64,000 nt of DNA from Ferrimonas futtsuensis DSM 18154 (GTDB lineage: Bacteria > Pseudomonadota > Gammaproteobacteria > Enterobacterales > Shewanellaceae): assembly GCF_000422645.1 (NCBI RefSeq), contig NZ_AUGL01000024.1, forward strand, positions 1-64,000, in the 5' to 3' direction. The notes under the pieces are model-generated. The model did not search any database. It was given only the letters and a program-made list of their open reading frames with translations, and was not told the DNA's origin. Of this stretch, positions 51,246-60,986 are shown piece by piece. How positions within the stretch are numbered: position 1 is the stretch's first letter; every line of letters starts with the position of its first letter. Both the position numbers and the translations under genes were made by a program.

Positions 51246-53153
51246 ATGAAACTGAACCAGCTGACCATTCGCAGCCGCCTGATGATGATGGTGCTGCTGT
51301 CGGTACTGGCATCCACCCTGGTCATTGGCATTATCAGCCAGTGGGAGGCGCGTAAACTGCTGGTAGAGAGGATGCAGCAATCCGAACTGCCCAACCTGGT
51401 TCAGCGGGTGCGCAACGCCATCGATCGAGAGATCAGCATGATGAGTGCCATCTCCTACACCATCGCAGCCAACCAGTCCGTCCTCGACGCCCTCGACGGC
51501 GGTCTTTCTCCGCAAGAGGAGCGCCATCTGGTGGCCAGCCTCGGCAGTGTGGCTAAACAGTACAACCTGAGTAACGTCAGCTTTGCCGATCGTCAGACCG
51601 CCGATTATTGGAATCAGGATGGTTTCCTGAGGCGTCTGAACAACGACAATCTGGATGGCTGGTTCTTCGCCTTCCGTGACAGCGGCAGTGCCTCACAAGT
51701 CAGCATCTATACCTACCCCGAGGGCAACAGCGACCTATTCGTCAACTATCAGCTACTGGACGGCCGCGGCGCATCCGGCATCTCTCGCTCTTTCGACGAC
51801 ATGCTCGACTATCTCCGTCAGTTCCGTATCGAGCAGTCTGGCTTTGTCTACCTGGTTGATGGCCAGGGGCAGGCGATGGTTCATCCGGAAAAGAAGCCGG
51901 GTCAGGCTCTGTCTCTGGCGGAGCTGCACGGCGATGTGAACTGGTCGCAGTTGTTGAAAAGGCAGTCCTTTGCCTTTGTTGAGGATGATGCGGTGATCAT
52001 CGCGGCCAGTTATGTGGACAGCCTGGGCTGGTACGTGGTGGCTGAGGTACCCAAGGCGGAGCTCTATGCCGGCCTGAATGAATCCCGCAACTACATCATC
52101 CTTTGTGCCCTGGGGGTGCTGCTGGTCTTCGGTGGCCTGGGCGTGTTGCTGGCCAACTCACTGTCGCGGCCGATCAACGCTCTGGCCGGTGTGTTTCAGG
52201 AGATGGGCCAGGGCGAGAGCGATCTCAGTCACCGTCTTCGTGACCAGGGCCAGGATGAACTGGCCAGGGTGGGCAATGGCTTTAATGGCTTTATTGGCAA
52301 GATTCGTCATGCCATTGCCGATGTGGCCCAGACCTCCAGCCTGCTGCGCACGGCGGCGACCGAGGTTTCTGCCAGCGCCGAAACCGGCCGAGTGGAGAGT
52401 GAACGGCAGCGGGATGAGACCCTGGTGACCGCCTCGGCCATCGAGGAGATGGGGCTGACCATTGGCGAGATCGCTCGAAATGCTGCGGAAGCGGCCGACG
52501 TCGCCGAGCGTGCCAACCGGGAAACCGGCGATGCCATCACCGTGGTAGAGGACTCCAGCCGTACCATCGCCACCATGGCCGAGGAGATGGAGCGGGCCGG
52601 CGAGGTGATTGAGGAGCTGGCCAATCAGAGTGAGGCGATCGGCGCCGTGCTGGAGGTGATCCGCTCGGTCTCCGAACAGACCAACCTGCTGGCGCTGAAC
52701 GCTGCCATCGAGGCGGCACGGGCCGGCGAGCAGGGCAGGGGATTTGCTGTGGTGGCCGACGAGGTGCGTAACCTGGCACAGCGTACCAATGAATCCACCG
52801 AGGAGATCCAACAGATGATCACCTCACTGCAGACCGAAGCACGCCGGGCGGTGGAAGCGGTCAACAGCGGCCGGGCCCAGGCGGGTGCCGGTACCGAAGC
52901 CGCGGCCCGTACCGGCGATTCGCTGGCACAGATTGCCGAGCAGATTCGGGCCATCGCCGATCTCAACCTGCAGGTGGCGACGGCCACCGAGGAGCAATCC
53001 AGTGTGGTCACTCAGATCACCGACCATGTCACCAACATCAATGACGGTACCGAGCGCGCCACCCAGGCGGCGGCAGAGATGGCGGGGGCCAGTCAGGCTC
53101 TGTCCGATCAGGCTCAGCAGCTGGAGCAACTGGTGGGCCGCTTCCGCCTGTAA
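51246..53153 (+). CDS. Methyl-accepting chemotaxis protein with a Cache sensor
   Basis: Inner-membrane chemoreceptor of 635 residues. TM1 (about residues 12-32) and TM2 (about 281-303) enclose a periplasmic sensor of about 245 residues that looks like a double Cache domain ([12 protein letters not shown]...[22 protein letters not shown]). HAMP (about 305-358) and a full signalling domain follow. The conserved hairpin tip [20 protein letters not shown] is intact. No C-terminal CheR-binding pentapeptide is present. Cache domains usually bind small ligands such as amino acids or carboxylates. The ATG at 51246 has GGAGGAG close upstream; the frame to 51207 adds an unlikely N-terminus. It stands alone, with no other chemotaxis genes nearby. 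Confidence 0.9.
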   Translation: MKLNQLTIRSRLMMMVLLSVLASTLVIGIISQWEARKLLVERMQQSELPNLVQRVRNAIDREISMMSAISYTIAANQSVLDALDGGLSPQEERHLVASLGSVAKQYNLSNVSFADRQTADYWNQDGFLRRLNNDNLDGWFFAFRDSGSASQVSIYTYPEGNSDLFVNYQLLDGRGASGISRSFDDMLDYLRQFRIEQSGFVYLVDGQGQAMVHPEKKPGQALSLAELHGDVNWSQLLKRQSFAFVEDDAVIIAASYVDSLGWYVVAEVPKAELYAGLNESRNYIILCALGVLLVFGGLGVLLANSLSRPINALAGVFQEMGQGESDLSHRLRDQGQDELARVGNGFNGFIGKIRHAIADVAQTSSLLRTAATEVSASAETGRVESERQRDETLVTASAIEEMGLTIGEIARNAAEAADVAERANRETGDAITVVEDSSRTIATMAEEMERAGEVIEELANQSEAIGAVLEVIRSVSEQTNLLALNAAIEAARAGEQGRGFAVVADEVRNLAQRTNESTEEIQQMITSLQTEARRAVEAVNSGRAQAGAGTEAAARTGDSLAQIAEQIRAIADLNLQVATATEEQSSVVTQITDHVTNINDGTERATQAAAEMAGASQALSDQAQQLEQLVGRFRL

Positions 53154-53175
53154 CTCAATCAGTCAGTGACACACC

Positions 53176-53197
53176 GGGTCCGGCGTTTGCCGGGCCC
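53176..53197 (+). terminator. Weak hairpin after the chemoreceptor gene
   Basis: GGGTCCGGC and GCCGGGCCC form a 9-bp stem with one wobble pair and a 4-base loop. No T-tract follows, so it may not terminate efficiently. Confidence 0.4.
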
Positions 53198-53258
53198 ACA
53201 TCCGACTCGGAGTCTTGTGCGTATCTTGATTGTCAACATTGTGTGGCCACTGTCACAG

Positions 53259-53269
53259 TTGGTTACCAA
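53259..53269. promoter_or_regulatory. Short palindrome upstream of the RND adaptor gene
   Basis: TTGGT-T-ACCAA lies about 110 bases before the efflux operon. It could be an operator for a TetR- or MarR-type repressor, but no such gene is nearby. Confidence 0.3.
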
Positions 53270-53378
53270 TTGAATCACATCTTAAAGCCAACAGTGGATG
53301 GCTCAAGCTGGACGGCTTGGTACCCTATAGGGCAAAGCCCCGCAGGAGGGCTGTAAGCAATCAACTAGGCAAGAGATA

Positions 53379-54452
53379 ATGAAAAAAACCATAGTTGCCG
53401 GAATCGTTTTCGCGCTGGGCGTGGCGGGGGCGATCTATCACAAAGAGACCAGCAAGGGCGAGGGAGCCCGGGGCAAACCCAGGGGCACCCCCTCCGTGGT
53501 GGTGACCCAGGTGGCGGCCGAGTCGATGCGCCGTGAGGTGGAGGCCCTGGGCACCGTCAAGGCCCGTGAGTCTGTGGTGATGTCGGTGAAGGTGACCGAA
53601 AAAGTGGAGGCGGTCCACTTCGATGACGGCCAACGGGTGGAAGCCGGCACCCTGCTGCTGACCCTGAGCGACGGCGAGCAGCAAGCCAAATTGCGTGCGG
53701 CCCGGGCCAACCTGCAGGAGCAGCAAAGGGAATACAATCGCATCAAGGACCTGGTTCTGGCCAAGACCATTGCCAGCTCCGAACTCGACAGGCTGGCCAC
53801 CTCGGTCGATGTGGCCAAGGCGACCCTGGCGCAGTACCAGGCGGAACTGGATGCCCGCTACCTGCGTGCCCCCTTCTCCGGTGTCCTGGGGTTTCGTGAA
53901 GTCAGCCCAGGTACCCTGGTCACCCCAGGCACCGAGGTGACTACCCTGGATGACATCCAGGTGGTGAAGCTGGACTTCCCGGTGCCTGAGCGTTTCCTGG
54001 CCCAGCTCAATCCAGGTCGCAACGTCGAAGCGACCGCGGCCGCCTTCCCCGAGCGGGTGTTCACCGGCACCGTGGTCAGCGTCGACAGCCGGGTGGATCC
54101 GGTGACCCGGGCTGTGGTGGTGCGGGCCAACATCGACAACCTGGATCTGGCCCTGCGTCCCGGCATGTTGATGACCCTTAAGCTGATTACCGAACAGCGG
54201 GATACCCTGGTGGTGCCCGAAGAGTCGATCATTCCCCTGCAGCAGCGCCACTATCTGTTTGTGGTGACGCCGGACAACCGCATCGAGCAACGTCAGGTGG
54301 AAGTCGGCCTGCGCACCCGGGGGCGGGCGGAGATACTCTCCGGCGTCGATGCCGGTGAGACCGTGGTGACCCGAGGCATCATGAAGGTGCGCCCGGGACA
54401 GGAGGTGAACACCCGCAGCGGTGAGCCCTTCACTGTGCGGGGTGCCGAGTAA
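53379..54452 (+). CDS. RND efflux periplasmic adaptor (MFP) subunit
   Basis: Membrane-fusion protein of 357 residues that links an inner-membrane RND pump with an outer-membrane channel. An N-terminal hydrophobic segment (about residues 3-20) is followed by a biotinyl-lipoyl half motif (VEAVHFDDGQRVEAGTLLLTL), an alpha-hairpin coiled coil (about 95-160), the second lipoyl half (LRAPFSGVLGFREVSPGTLV) and a beta-barrel region. No lipobox Cys is visible, so it is likely signal-anchored. The stop overlaps the pump start as TAATG. No outer-membrane factor is in this operon. Confidence 0.9.
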   Translation: MKKTIVAGIVFALGVAGAIYHKETSKGEGARGKPRGTPSVVVTQVAAESMRREVEALGTVKARESVVMSVKVTEKVEAVHFDDGQRVEAGTLLLTLSDGEQQAKLRAARANLQEQQREYNRIKDLVLAKTIASSELDRLATSVDVAKATLAQYQAELDARYLRAPFSGVLGFREVSPGTLVTPGTEVTTLDDIQVVKLDFPVPERFLAQLNPGRNVEATAAAFPERVFTGTVVSVDSRVDPVTRAVVVRANIDNLDLALRPGMLMTLKLITEQRDTLVVPEESIIPLQQRHYLFVVTPDNRIEQRQVEVGLRTRGRAEILSGVDAGETVVTRGIMKVRPGQEVNTRSGEPFTVRGAE

Positions 54453-57400
54453 TGCTGCTGACCGATCTGTCCGTCAAGAGACCGGTGTTTGCCTCGGTGA
54501 TCAGCCTGCTGCTGATCGCCTTCGGCCTGGTCTCCTTCGACAAGCTGCCGCTGCGGGAGTACCCCAACATCGATCCGCCGGTGGTGGAGATCTCCACCAA
54601 CTACCGGGGCGCCTCTGCTGCCGTGGTGGAGACCCGCATCACCCAGATCATCGAGGACCGCATCGCCGGCATCGAAGGGATCAAGAACATCTCCTCCTCC
54701 TCCAGGGATGGCCGCTCTTCGGTGACCCTGGAGTTCAACATCGAGCGGGACATCGACGCTGCCGCCAACGACGTGCGCGACCGGGTCTCCGGACTGTTGA
54801 ACAATCTGCCGGAGGAGGCGGATCCCCCCGAGGTGCAGAAGGCCTCCGGCAGTTCTGAAGTGATCATGTGGCTCAACCTGCAGTCCTCCCGAATGGACAC
54901 CCTGCAGCTGACCGATTACGCCCGTCGCTATCTGGTGGACAGACTCAGTGTCATCGACGGGGTGGCCAACATCCGGGTCGGCGGCGGCAAGGTGTACGCC
55001 ATCCGCATCTGGGTGGACCGCCAGGCCCTGGCGGCCCGGGACCTGACGGTGACCGACATCGAATCCGCCCTGCGCGCCGACAATGTGGAGCTGCCGGCGG
55101 GCAGCATCGAGTCGGAAAACCGCCACTTTTCGGTGCGGGTGCAGCGCAGCTTCCTGGCGCCGGAGGATTTCTCCCAGCTGGTGGTGGGCCGCGGCATGGA
55201 CGGCTACCTGATTCGTCTGGCGGACGTGGCTCATGTGGAGCTGGCCTCCGAGGAGGAGCGCATCAGCTTTAGGGGTAACACCGAGTCGATGATCGGCCTG
55301 GGGGTGACCCGACAGTCCACCGCCAACACCCTGGAGGTGGCCCGGGCGGTCAATGCCCTGGTGGATGAGCTCAATCCCACCCTGCCGGAAGGGATGGAGA
55401 TCAAGCGTTCCTACGATGCCTCGGTGTTTGTTCAGGCCTCCATCGACGAGGTGTACAAGACCCTGGGCATCGCCATGTTGCTGGTGATTGTGGTGATCTA
55501 CCTGTTCCTGGGCAGCGTCCGGGCGATGTTGATCCCGGCGGTCACCGTGCCTGTGTCTCTGCTGGCCACCTTCGTAGTGCTCTATGCCCTGGGGTTCACC
55601 ATCAACCTGCTGACCCTGCTGGCGCTGATTCTGGCCATCGGCATGGTGGTGGATGACGCCATCGTGATGCTGGAGAACATCCACCGCCGGGTGGAGGAGG
55701 GGGAGTCGCCGCTCAAAGCCGCCTTCCTCGGCGGGCGCCAGGTGGCTTTCGCCGTTGTCGCGACCACCCTGGTGTTGATCTCGGTGTTTATGCCCATCGG
55801 CTTCCTCGAAGGGGACCTGGGCAAGCTGTTCAGGGAGTTTTCCATCGCCATGAGTGCGGCGGTGGCCTTCTCCTCATTGATCGCTTTGTCACTGAGTCCG
55901 ATGATGTGTTCCAAGCTGCTCAAGCCCGCCTCAGAAGATCCCTGGCTGGTGCGCAAGGTGGATCAGGCGATGGAGTGGCTCAAGTCACAGTACCGGGACT
56001 CTCTCAAGCGCTGGGTGGCTCACCCTGTGCTGGTGGTGGCCATCATCGTCTCCGCCATGGCGGGCAGCGCCTTCCTGTTTACCAAGGTGCCCTCTGAGTT
56101 TGCTCCCAGGGAGGACCGGGGTTCCATGTTCATCATCATCAACGGCCCACAGGGGGCCAGCTACTCCTTTATGAAGGACTACATGGATGAGATTGAGCAC
56201 CGGTTGATGCCCATGGTGGAGTCCGGAGAGATCAAGCGCCTGCTGATTCGTGCCCCGCGGGGCTGGGGTCGGGTGGCGGACTTCTCCGGCGGCATGGCCA
56301 TCATCAACCTGGAGGACTGGGGCCAGCGTCGCAGCGCCTTTGAGATCATGGCCGATATTCGCAGCCGCCTGTCGGATCTCAGCGGCGTCCGTGCCTTCCC
56401 CATCATGCGTCAGGCCTTCGGCCGCGGGGTGGGCAAGCCGGTGCAGTTTGTCATCGGCGGTGGCAGCTATGAACAGCTGGCCCAGTGGCGTGACCAGATC
56501 ATGGAGGCCGCCAAGGACAGCCCCATGCTGGTGGGACTGGACCACGACTACAAGGAGACCAAGCCACAGCTTCGGGTGGTGATCGACCGCGACCGGGCCG
56601 GAGACCTGGGGGTGTCCGTCAGCACCATCGGGCGGACTCTGGAGTCGATGCTGGGTTCGCGCCTGGTGACCACCTTCGAACAGCAGGGCAAGGAGTACGA
56701 TGTCATCATCGAAGGGCAGAGGGAGAATCAGAATACCGCGTCGGATCTCTCCAACCTCTATGTGCGCTCCGCCTCTTCCGGTGAGCTGATCCCCCTGGCG
56801 AATCTGGTGTCGGTAGAGGAGTACGCCGATGCCCCCAGGCTGAACCGCTACAACCGGATGCGCGCCATTACCCTGGAGGCCAACGTGGCCGATGGTTACA
56901 CCCTGGGGGATGCGCTGGGTTACCTCAGCGGCCTGGTGGATGAGCTGTTGCCGGTGGATGCGGTGGTCAGTTACAAAGGCGCTTCTCAGGACTATCAGGA
57001 ATCCGGCGATGCGGTGGTGTTTGTTTTTGCCCTGGCCCTGGTGGTGGTGTTCCTGGTGCTGGCAGCCCAGTTTGAAAGCTACATTCACCCCCTGGTGATC
57101 ATGCTGACGGTTCCCCTGGCGACTCTGGGCGCCTTGCTGGGCCTCTACTTTACCGGCCAGAGCCTCAATATCTACTCTGAGATTGGGGTGATCATGCTGG
57201 TGGGGCTGGCGGCCAAAAACGGCATTCTCATCGTGGAGTTTGCCAATCAGCTGCGGGATCAGGGGATCAAGTTTGAGGAGGCGATCATCGAGGCGGCGGT
57301 ACAACGTCTGCGCCCCATCATGATGACCGGCATCACCACTGCCGCCGGAGCGGTGCCCTTGGTGCTGGCTACCGGGGCCGGCTCCGAAACCCGCTTTGTG

Positions 57401-57580
57401 ATCGGCGTGGTGGTGCTCTCCGGCATCCTGGTGGCCACCCTGTTCACCCTGCTGGTGATTCCGGTGATCTACAATTTGCTGGCCCGCTACACCACCTCGC
57501 CGGAGTTTGTCGCCAGGCAGCTGGATGAGGAGCTGGCCCAGGAGGATCTCTACCTGCTCAAACGGCGCAGCGGCGAGTAA
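54452..57580 (+). CDS. RND multidrug efflux pump, HAE1 family
   Basis: Inner-membrane proton-driven pump of 1042 residues, the normal length for AcrB/MexB-type transporters. The two-fold layout with twelve membrane segments and two large periplasmic domains is visible. The transmembrane proton-relay pair is intact: GMVVDDAIVMLENIHRR with Asp401 and Asp402 (407-408 in AcrB). VKRPVFASVISLLLIAFG is the usual N-terminus. It exports drugs, dyes or metabolites with the adaptor encoded directly upstream, presumably through an outer-membrane channel coded elsewhere. It overlaps the adaptor gene by one base and ends before a hairpin terminator. Confidence 0.95.
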   Translation: MLLTDLSVKRPVFASVISLLLIAFGLVSFDKLPLREYPNIDPPVVEISTNYRGASAAVVETRITQIIEDRIAGIEGIKNISSSSRDGRSSVTLEFNIERDIDAAANDVRDRVSGLLNNLPEEADPPEVQKASGSSEVIMWLNLQSSRMDTLQLTDYARRYLVDRLSVIDGVANIRVGGGKVYAIRIWVDRQALAARDLTVTDIESALRADNVELPAGSIESENRHFSVRVQRSFLAPEDFSQLVVGRGMDGYLIRLADVAHVELASEEERISFRGNTESMIGLGVTRQSTANTLEVARAVNALVDELNPTLPEGMEIKRSYDASVFVQASIDEVYKTLGIAMLLVIVVIYLFLGSVRAMLIPAVTVPVSLLATFVVLYALGFTINLLTLLALILAIGMVVDDAIVMLENIHRRVEEGESPLKAAFLGGRQVAFAVVATTLVLISVFMPIGFLEGDLGKLFREFSIAMSAAVAFSSLIALSLSPMMCSKLLKPASEDPWLVRKVDQAMEWLKSQYRDSLKRWVAHPVLVVAIIVSAMAGSAFLFTKVPSEFAPREDRGSMFIIINGPQGASYSFMKDYMDEIEHRLMPMVESGEIKRLLIRAPRGWGRVADFSGGMAIINLEDWGQRRSAFEIMADIRSRLSDLSGVRAFPIMRQAFGRGVGKPVQFVIGGGSYEQLAQWRDQIMEAAKDSPMLVGLDHDYKETKPQLRVVIDRDRAGDLGVSVSTIGRTLESMLGSRLVTTFEQQGKEYDVIIEGQRENQNTASDLSNLYVRSASSGELIPLANLVSVEEYADAPRLNRYNRMRAITLEANVADGYTLGDALGYLSGLVDELLPVDAVVSYKGASQDYQESGDAVVFVFALALVVVFLVLAAQFESYIHPLVIMLTVPLATLGALLGLYFTGQSLNIYSEIGVIMLVGLAAKNGILIVEFANQLRDQGIKFEEAIIEAAVQRLRPIMMTGITTAAGAVPLVLATGAGSETRFVIGVVVLSGILVATLFTLLVIPVIYNLLARYTTSPEFVARQLDEELAQEDLYLLKRRSGE

Positions 57581-57646
57581 GGCAGGCCACCGGCAGCTCG
57601 GCGTCATTATCAGCCGAGTTGCCGAGTCCAAAGATGAACAACCAAG

Positions 57647-57674
57647 CGCCACCGTCAGGTGGCGTTTTCCTTTT
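57647..57674 (+). terminator. Rho-independent terminator after the RND pump gene
   Basis: CGCCACC and GGTGGCG form a 7-bp stem with the 4-base loop GTCA, followed by TTTTCCTTTT. Confidence 0.8.
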
Positions 57675-57777
57675 CGGTCAATCCTTTAGTTCTTGCCTGG
57701 CTATTGCAACAAAAAGGGCACTAAGGTCAGAGGCATAGACTAGCCTTAAGGAAAACAGGAGCAAAAAGGGGAAGGGC

Positions 57778-59298
57778 ATGATCACGAGACTTTCCGGCTT
57801 GGCCGGGCTGATGTTGGCGACGACCGCCGTGGTTGCCGAGCCTGTGTCCATGGGCAGCGACGGCCTGTGGAACCCACAGATGGCCGCTGAGCTGGAGACG
57901 TTCAGAGCCAACCGGATGGTCACCCCACTGGCGCTGCCCGGCGCCCGGGAGGTGGATATGCTGGTGTGGCTGCCGGATTGGGCTCAGCCCTACCCAAACT
58001 ATGGGGAACTGCAAGCCATGGTCAACGCCATGGTGTCAGCCACCAACACCTATATGGAAAACTCCCAGGTGGCGGTAGAGATCAAGCTGAAGGGGATCAT
58101 TCCCCTGAGTACCCTGAGCGAGCAGGGGGCTGCCGACGCTCTGGTGACCGACTTCAGTCAGCTGGATGAGGTGAATGATGCCCTCAATCTCCACTATGGT
58201 GCCGATCTGGGAATGCTGCTTGTGCCCGAGATGGACGATGCCGCCGGCATCGCCTTCTTGCCCGGGCGGCACTCCGTGGTGACCTACAACGGGCTGTCCG
58301 ACAGCATTCGCAACTCTGTGGCGGCCCACGAGATTGGTCATAACTTCGGCGCCGGGCACGAGGGCAACGACAGCGCCCTGTTTCCCTACAGCCATGCTTT
58401 CGACTGCGGCTTTGGCCGCACCGTGATGTGGTCCTTCGTTTCCCCCAGTACCTTGCCGAGCTTCTCATCGCCTCTGCTGAGTTCACCTCTGGGCTGTGGC
58501 GATGCGGTCGAAGCGGACAATGGCCGTACCCTGAACGAGTCTGCCGAGTTTATCGGGACCCAGGCTGCCCCGGTGGCGATACGGGGTACCCTGGATCTGG
58601 ACAGCTCTCCTTCGTCCGTAGAGGAGGGGGAAGCGTTTGAGCTTGGGGTCAGCCGCAGTGATACCCAGGGGCGGGCTGCCGCCACCCTGCTGGTGAGCGT
58701 GGATGGAAGTGAACGCTTACTGCCGCTGACATTCCAGGCTGGTGTTGAGCGCACTACGGTGAGCCTTCAGGTGGCCCCGGACAGTGCTCAGAGCAATCGC
58801 ACCCTGACGGCCCGGCTGCTGTGGCCGGGCGGGGTGGCCCTGGGGCGGGATCAGCATTCGGTTCAGGTCATCGACAGCAGTGTTGGTGCCACCGGCACCG
58901 CGGTGTTCAGCCAAGCCAGCTATCAGGTGACCTCGGGTCAGGTGCTGGCCATAGTCCTGAACCGGGAAGGGGGCAGCAGCGGTCCCTTGACGGTACAACT
59001 TGAGACCCGGGATGGCAGCGCCCAGGCGGGAAGGGATTACACTGCGCTGAATCTGCCGGTGAGTTTCGCCGATGGTCAGTTGAATCGCACCGTGAATCTG
59101 GTGACCTTCGACCTGGGGGTGTCCCGAAACCTGACTCTGATGCTGACCGCCCCAGGTGGGCTGACCAGCCAGGCAACGGTGTCCTTGGTACCCCCGGTTA
59201 GCGTACCGCCCGACAGTGGCGGTGGCGGCAGTGCATTCGCATTTGGATGGGGACTGGTTATTGCCCTGGCTTGTCTGTGGCGTCGCCGTCGTCGCTAG
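57778..59298 (+). CDS. Exported metzincin-type zinc protease with GlyGly-CTERM tail
   Basis: Protein of 506 residues. A signal peptide (cleaved near VVAEP) is followed by a catalytic domain with the complete metzincin motif HEIGHNFGAGH (about residue 183). A plausible Met-turn lies in TVMWSF. Cysteines around CGF and LGCGDA may form disulfides. A Calx-beta-like or other Ig-like domain follows (about 370-475), with SGPLTVQLETRDGSAQAGRDYTAL. The tail is SGGGGSAFAFGWGLVIALACLWRRRRR in pieces: Gly-rich, then a hydrophobic helix, then five Arg. This is a GlyGly-CTERM signal, which rhombosortase cuts in other bacteria. The protein is thus likely sent out and processed at the surface. The 3' end overlaps the convergent DUF2897 gene by 41 bases. 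Confidence 0.9.
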   Translation: MITRLSGLAGLMLATTAVVAEPVSMGSDGLWNPQMAAELETFRANRMVTPLALPGAREVDMLVWLPDWAQPYPNYGELQAMVNAMVSATNTYMENSQVAVEIKLKGIIPLSTLSEQGAADALVTDFSQLDEVNDALNLHYGADLGMLLVPEMDDAAGIAFLPGRHSVVTYNGLSDSIRNSVAAHEIGHNFGAGHEGNDSALFPYSHAFDCGFGRTVMWSFVSPSTLPSFSSPLLSSPLGCGDAVEADNGRTLNESAEFIGTQAAPVAIRGTLDLDSSPSSVEEGEAFELGVSRSDTQGRAAATLLVSVDGSERLLPLTFQAGVERTTVSLQVAPDSAQSNRTLTARLLWPGGVALGRDQHSVQVIDSSVGATGTAVFSQASYQVTSGQVLAIVLNREGGSSGPLTVQLETRDGSAQAGRDYTALNLPVSFADGQLNRTVNLVTFDLGVSRNLTLMLTAPGGLTSQATVSLVPPVSVPPDSGGGGSAFAFGWGLVIALACLWRRRRR

Positions 59299-59461
59299 TG
59301 TCGCCGTCGGCGTCTTCGCCTTTGTTGCGGGGGGCCTTGGGCAGGTTGGGCTTGCCAAATTGGGGCATCTTGTAGTTGGCGGTGTACTTGAGCACCATGA
59401 TGTTGCTGACGATGACGCCGAGGATCAGGGCGATCAGCAGCCAAGCTTGCCATTTTTCCAT
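59258..59461 (-). CDS. DUF2897 family small membrane protein
   Basis: Protein of 67 residues. One membrane helix (WLLIALILGVIVSNIMVLKY, about residues 7-27) is followed by a charged, acidic tail (EDADGDTSDDGDATDKPGQ). This layout matches DUF2897, a small membrane-protein family of Vibrio, Shewanella and relatives. No function is known. No strong Shine-Dalgarno precedes the ATG at 59461. The gene overlaps the metzincin gene by 41 bases on the opposite strand. An alternative is that this frame is a shadow, but the helix and family match argue that it is real. Confidence 0.7.
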   Translation of the reverse strand: MEKWQAWLLIALILGVIVSNIMVLKYTANYKMPQFGKPNLPKAPRNKGEDADGDTSDDGDATDKPGQ

Positions 59462-59512
59462 TAGAGGGTCTCTTGAGTCACGTTCCTTGGTTTAAGTGTA
59501 CCCTGAATCTGG

Positions 59513-59535
59513 GCGTACCGGCAGGGCCGGCACGC
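59513..59535 (-). terminator. GC hairpin after the outer-membrane factor gene
   Basis: GCGTACCGGC and GCCGGCACGC form a 10-bp stem with one mismatch around AGG. It follows the outer-membrane factor gene on the minus strand but lacks a T-tract. Confidence 0.45.
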
Positions 59536-59543
59536 CGCCTACC

Positions 59544-60986
59544 TCAACTTTCTGACCAACTGCCTCCGAGAGACTGGTACAGGGCCACCACCAGCTGCCC
59601 ATGCCGGGTCCTGGCCTGAACCAACGCTGCGTTGGCCTGGTGCAGCGAGGCCCTGGCCTTGAGCAGATCCAGGGTCCCTGCCAGGCCCGAGTCTGTCAGG
59701 CTCTGGGTACGGGATACCGCCTGTGCCACCTGGTCCCGGGAGCGGATCAGGGCCTGTAGGTTCTGCTCACTGTAGCCATAGGCGCTGAGCAGGGTCTCCA
59801 CTTCGGAGAAGGCGCCGAGCAGGGTACGCTGATAGTCCAGGGCGGCGATGTTCACCTGAGACTCGGCCACGGCCTCCATCGCTTCTCTCAGCCCACCGTC
59901 GAACAGGGCCCAGTTCATGCCAGCACCAAAGCTCCAGGCGCTGCTGCCATTGGCAAACAGATCGCTGAAGTCGCTGGCCACCACCCCGGGAGTACCGGTG
60001 AGGGAGAAGCTGGGGTAGCGGCGGGCCATGGCGACGCCCAGTTCGGCGTTGGCGACCTTCATCTGCCTTTCCGCCAGGCGGATGTCGGGGCGGCGCTGCA
60101 GCAGCTCGGAAGGTAAGCCTATGGGGATCACCCGGTGGATCTGAGGCAGGGGAGCGGCTTGCCTGAGCTCGTTGAGCAGGCTGCCCGAGGGTTGGCTGAG
60201 CAGGATCGCCAGGCGGCGGCCGTGGACCTCGATGACGCTATCCAACTGAGGCAGCAACGCTGCTACTGCTTCGCGCTGCGCCGCCACCCGAGCGGCTTCA
60301 GAGCTGGAGGTGAGGCCGTGGGCCTTAAGGCTGTCGATTCTGGGCTGAATCTGCTCCAGGTCGGCCAGCTGAGCCCTGAGCAGTGTGTGTTGTTCCTGGG
60401 CGCTGCGCAGCTGCAGATAGTTGTTGACGACGGCGCTGACCACCATCAACCGGGTGCCGTCGGCGATGATCGCCACCTGCTCGGCCCTGGCATCGCTGGC
60501 GTCGATCAGACTGGCGGTCTTGCCGAAGAGATCCGGCTCCCAAGCGACCCCCAGTCCCAGATAGGTGGCGTCCAGATGGCGGGAAGCCAGGGGGAAGCCC
60601 AGGGGCTGGCCTCCCACACTGGGGTTACGCAGCGGCCCGCCTATGGGCCCCTGTTCACTGAGTTGTCCGGCCACATAGCCCGCCCCCAGGCCCACCTGGG
60701 GTAGGCTGGTGGCGGAGACCGCCTGTCGGTAGCTGCGGGCCAGCTTAACCCGCTCCTGAGCGGCGAGCACCGTCAGGTTGTCGGAGAGCGCTCGGCTGAC
60801 CAGGTGATCCAGGGTGGGGTCCTCAAACTGGGTCCACCAGTGCAGATCCGCCTGCTGAGCCGAGGTGGCGGCGGATGCCTGCCACTGCGCCGGCTGCCAG
60901 CTCGGGGCGTCCGGAGCCTGGTACTGGGGCCCCACGGCGCAGCCGCCTAGCATCAGGGGCAGCAGGGGGAGTAAGTACTTACGCAT
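59544..60986 (-). CDS. RND efflux outer-membrane factor (NodT-type lipoprotein)
   Basis: TolC-like outer-membrane channel subunit of 480 residues. A lipoprotein signal (MRKYLLPLLPLMLGGC, lipobox LGGC, Cys16) is followed by VGPQYQAPDAPSWQ, a typical OprM-type start. Two TolC-like repeats of long amphipathic helices follow, ending in RQGQLVVALYQSLGGSW-like sequence. The motif RPDIRLAERQMKVANAELGVAMARRYPSFSL is characteristic. The ATG at 60986 overlaps the pump stop by eight bases and has AGAGGAA upstream; the frame to 61028 would add a basic, non-signal stretch. It is the last gene of an efflux operon whose adaptor is probably just beyond the window edge. Confidence 0.9.
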   Translation of the reverse strand: MRKYLLPLLPLMLGGCAVGPQYQAPDAPSWQPAQWQASAATSAQQADLHWWTQFEDPTLDHLVSRALSDNLTVLAAQERVKLARSYRQAVSATSLPQVGLGAGYVAGQLSEQGPIGGPLRNPSVGGQPLGFPLASRHLDATYLGLGVAWEPDLFGKTASLIDASDARAEQVAIIADGTRLMVVSAVVNNYLQLRSAQEQHTLLRAQLADLEQIQPRIDSLKAHGLTSSSEAARVAAQREAVAALLPQLDSVIEVHGRRLAILLSQPSGSLLNELRQAAPLPQIHRVIPIGLPSELLQRRPDIRLAERQMKVANAELGVAMARRYPSFSLTGTPGVVASDFSDLFANGSSAWSFGAGMNWALFDGGLREAMEAVAESQVNIAALDYQRTLLGAFSEVETLLSAYGYSEQNLQALIRSRDQVAQAVSRTQSLTDSGLAGTLDLLKARASLHQANAALVQARTRHGQLVVALYQSLGGSWSES

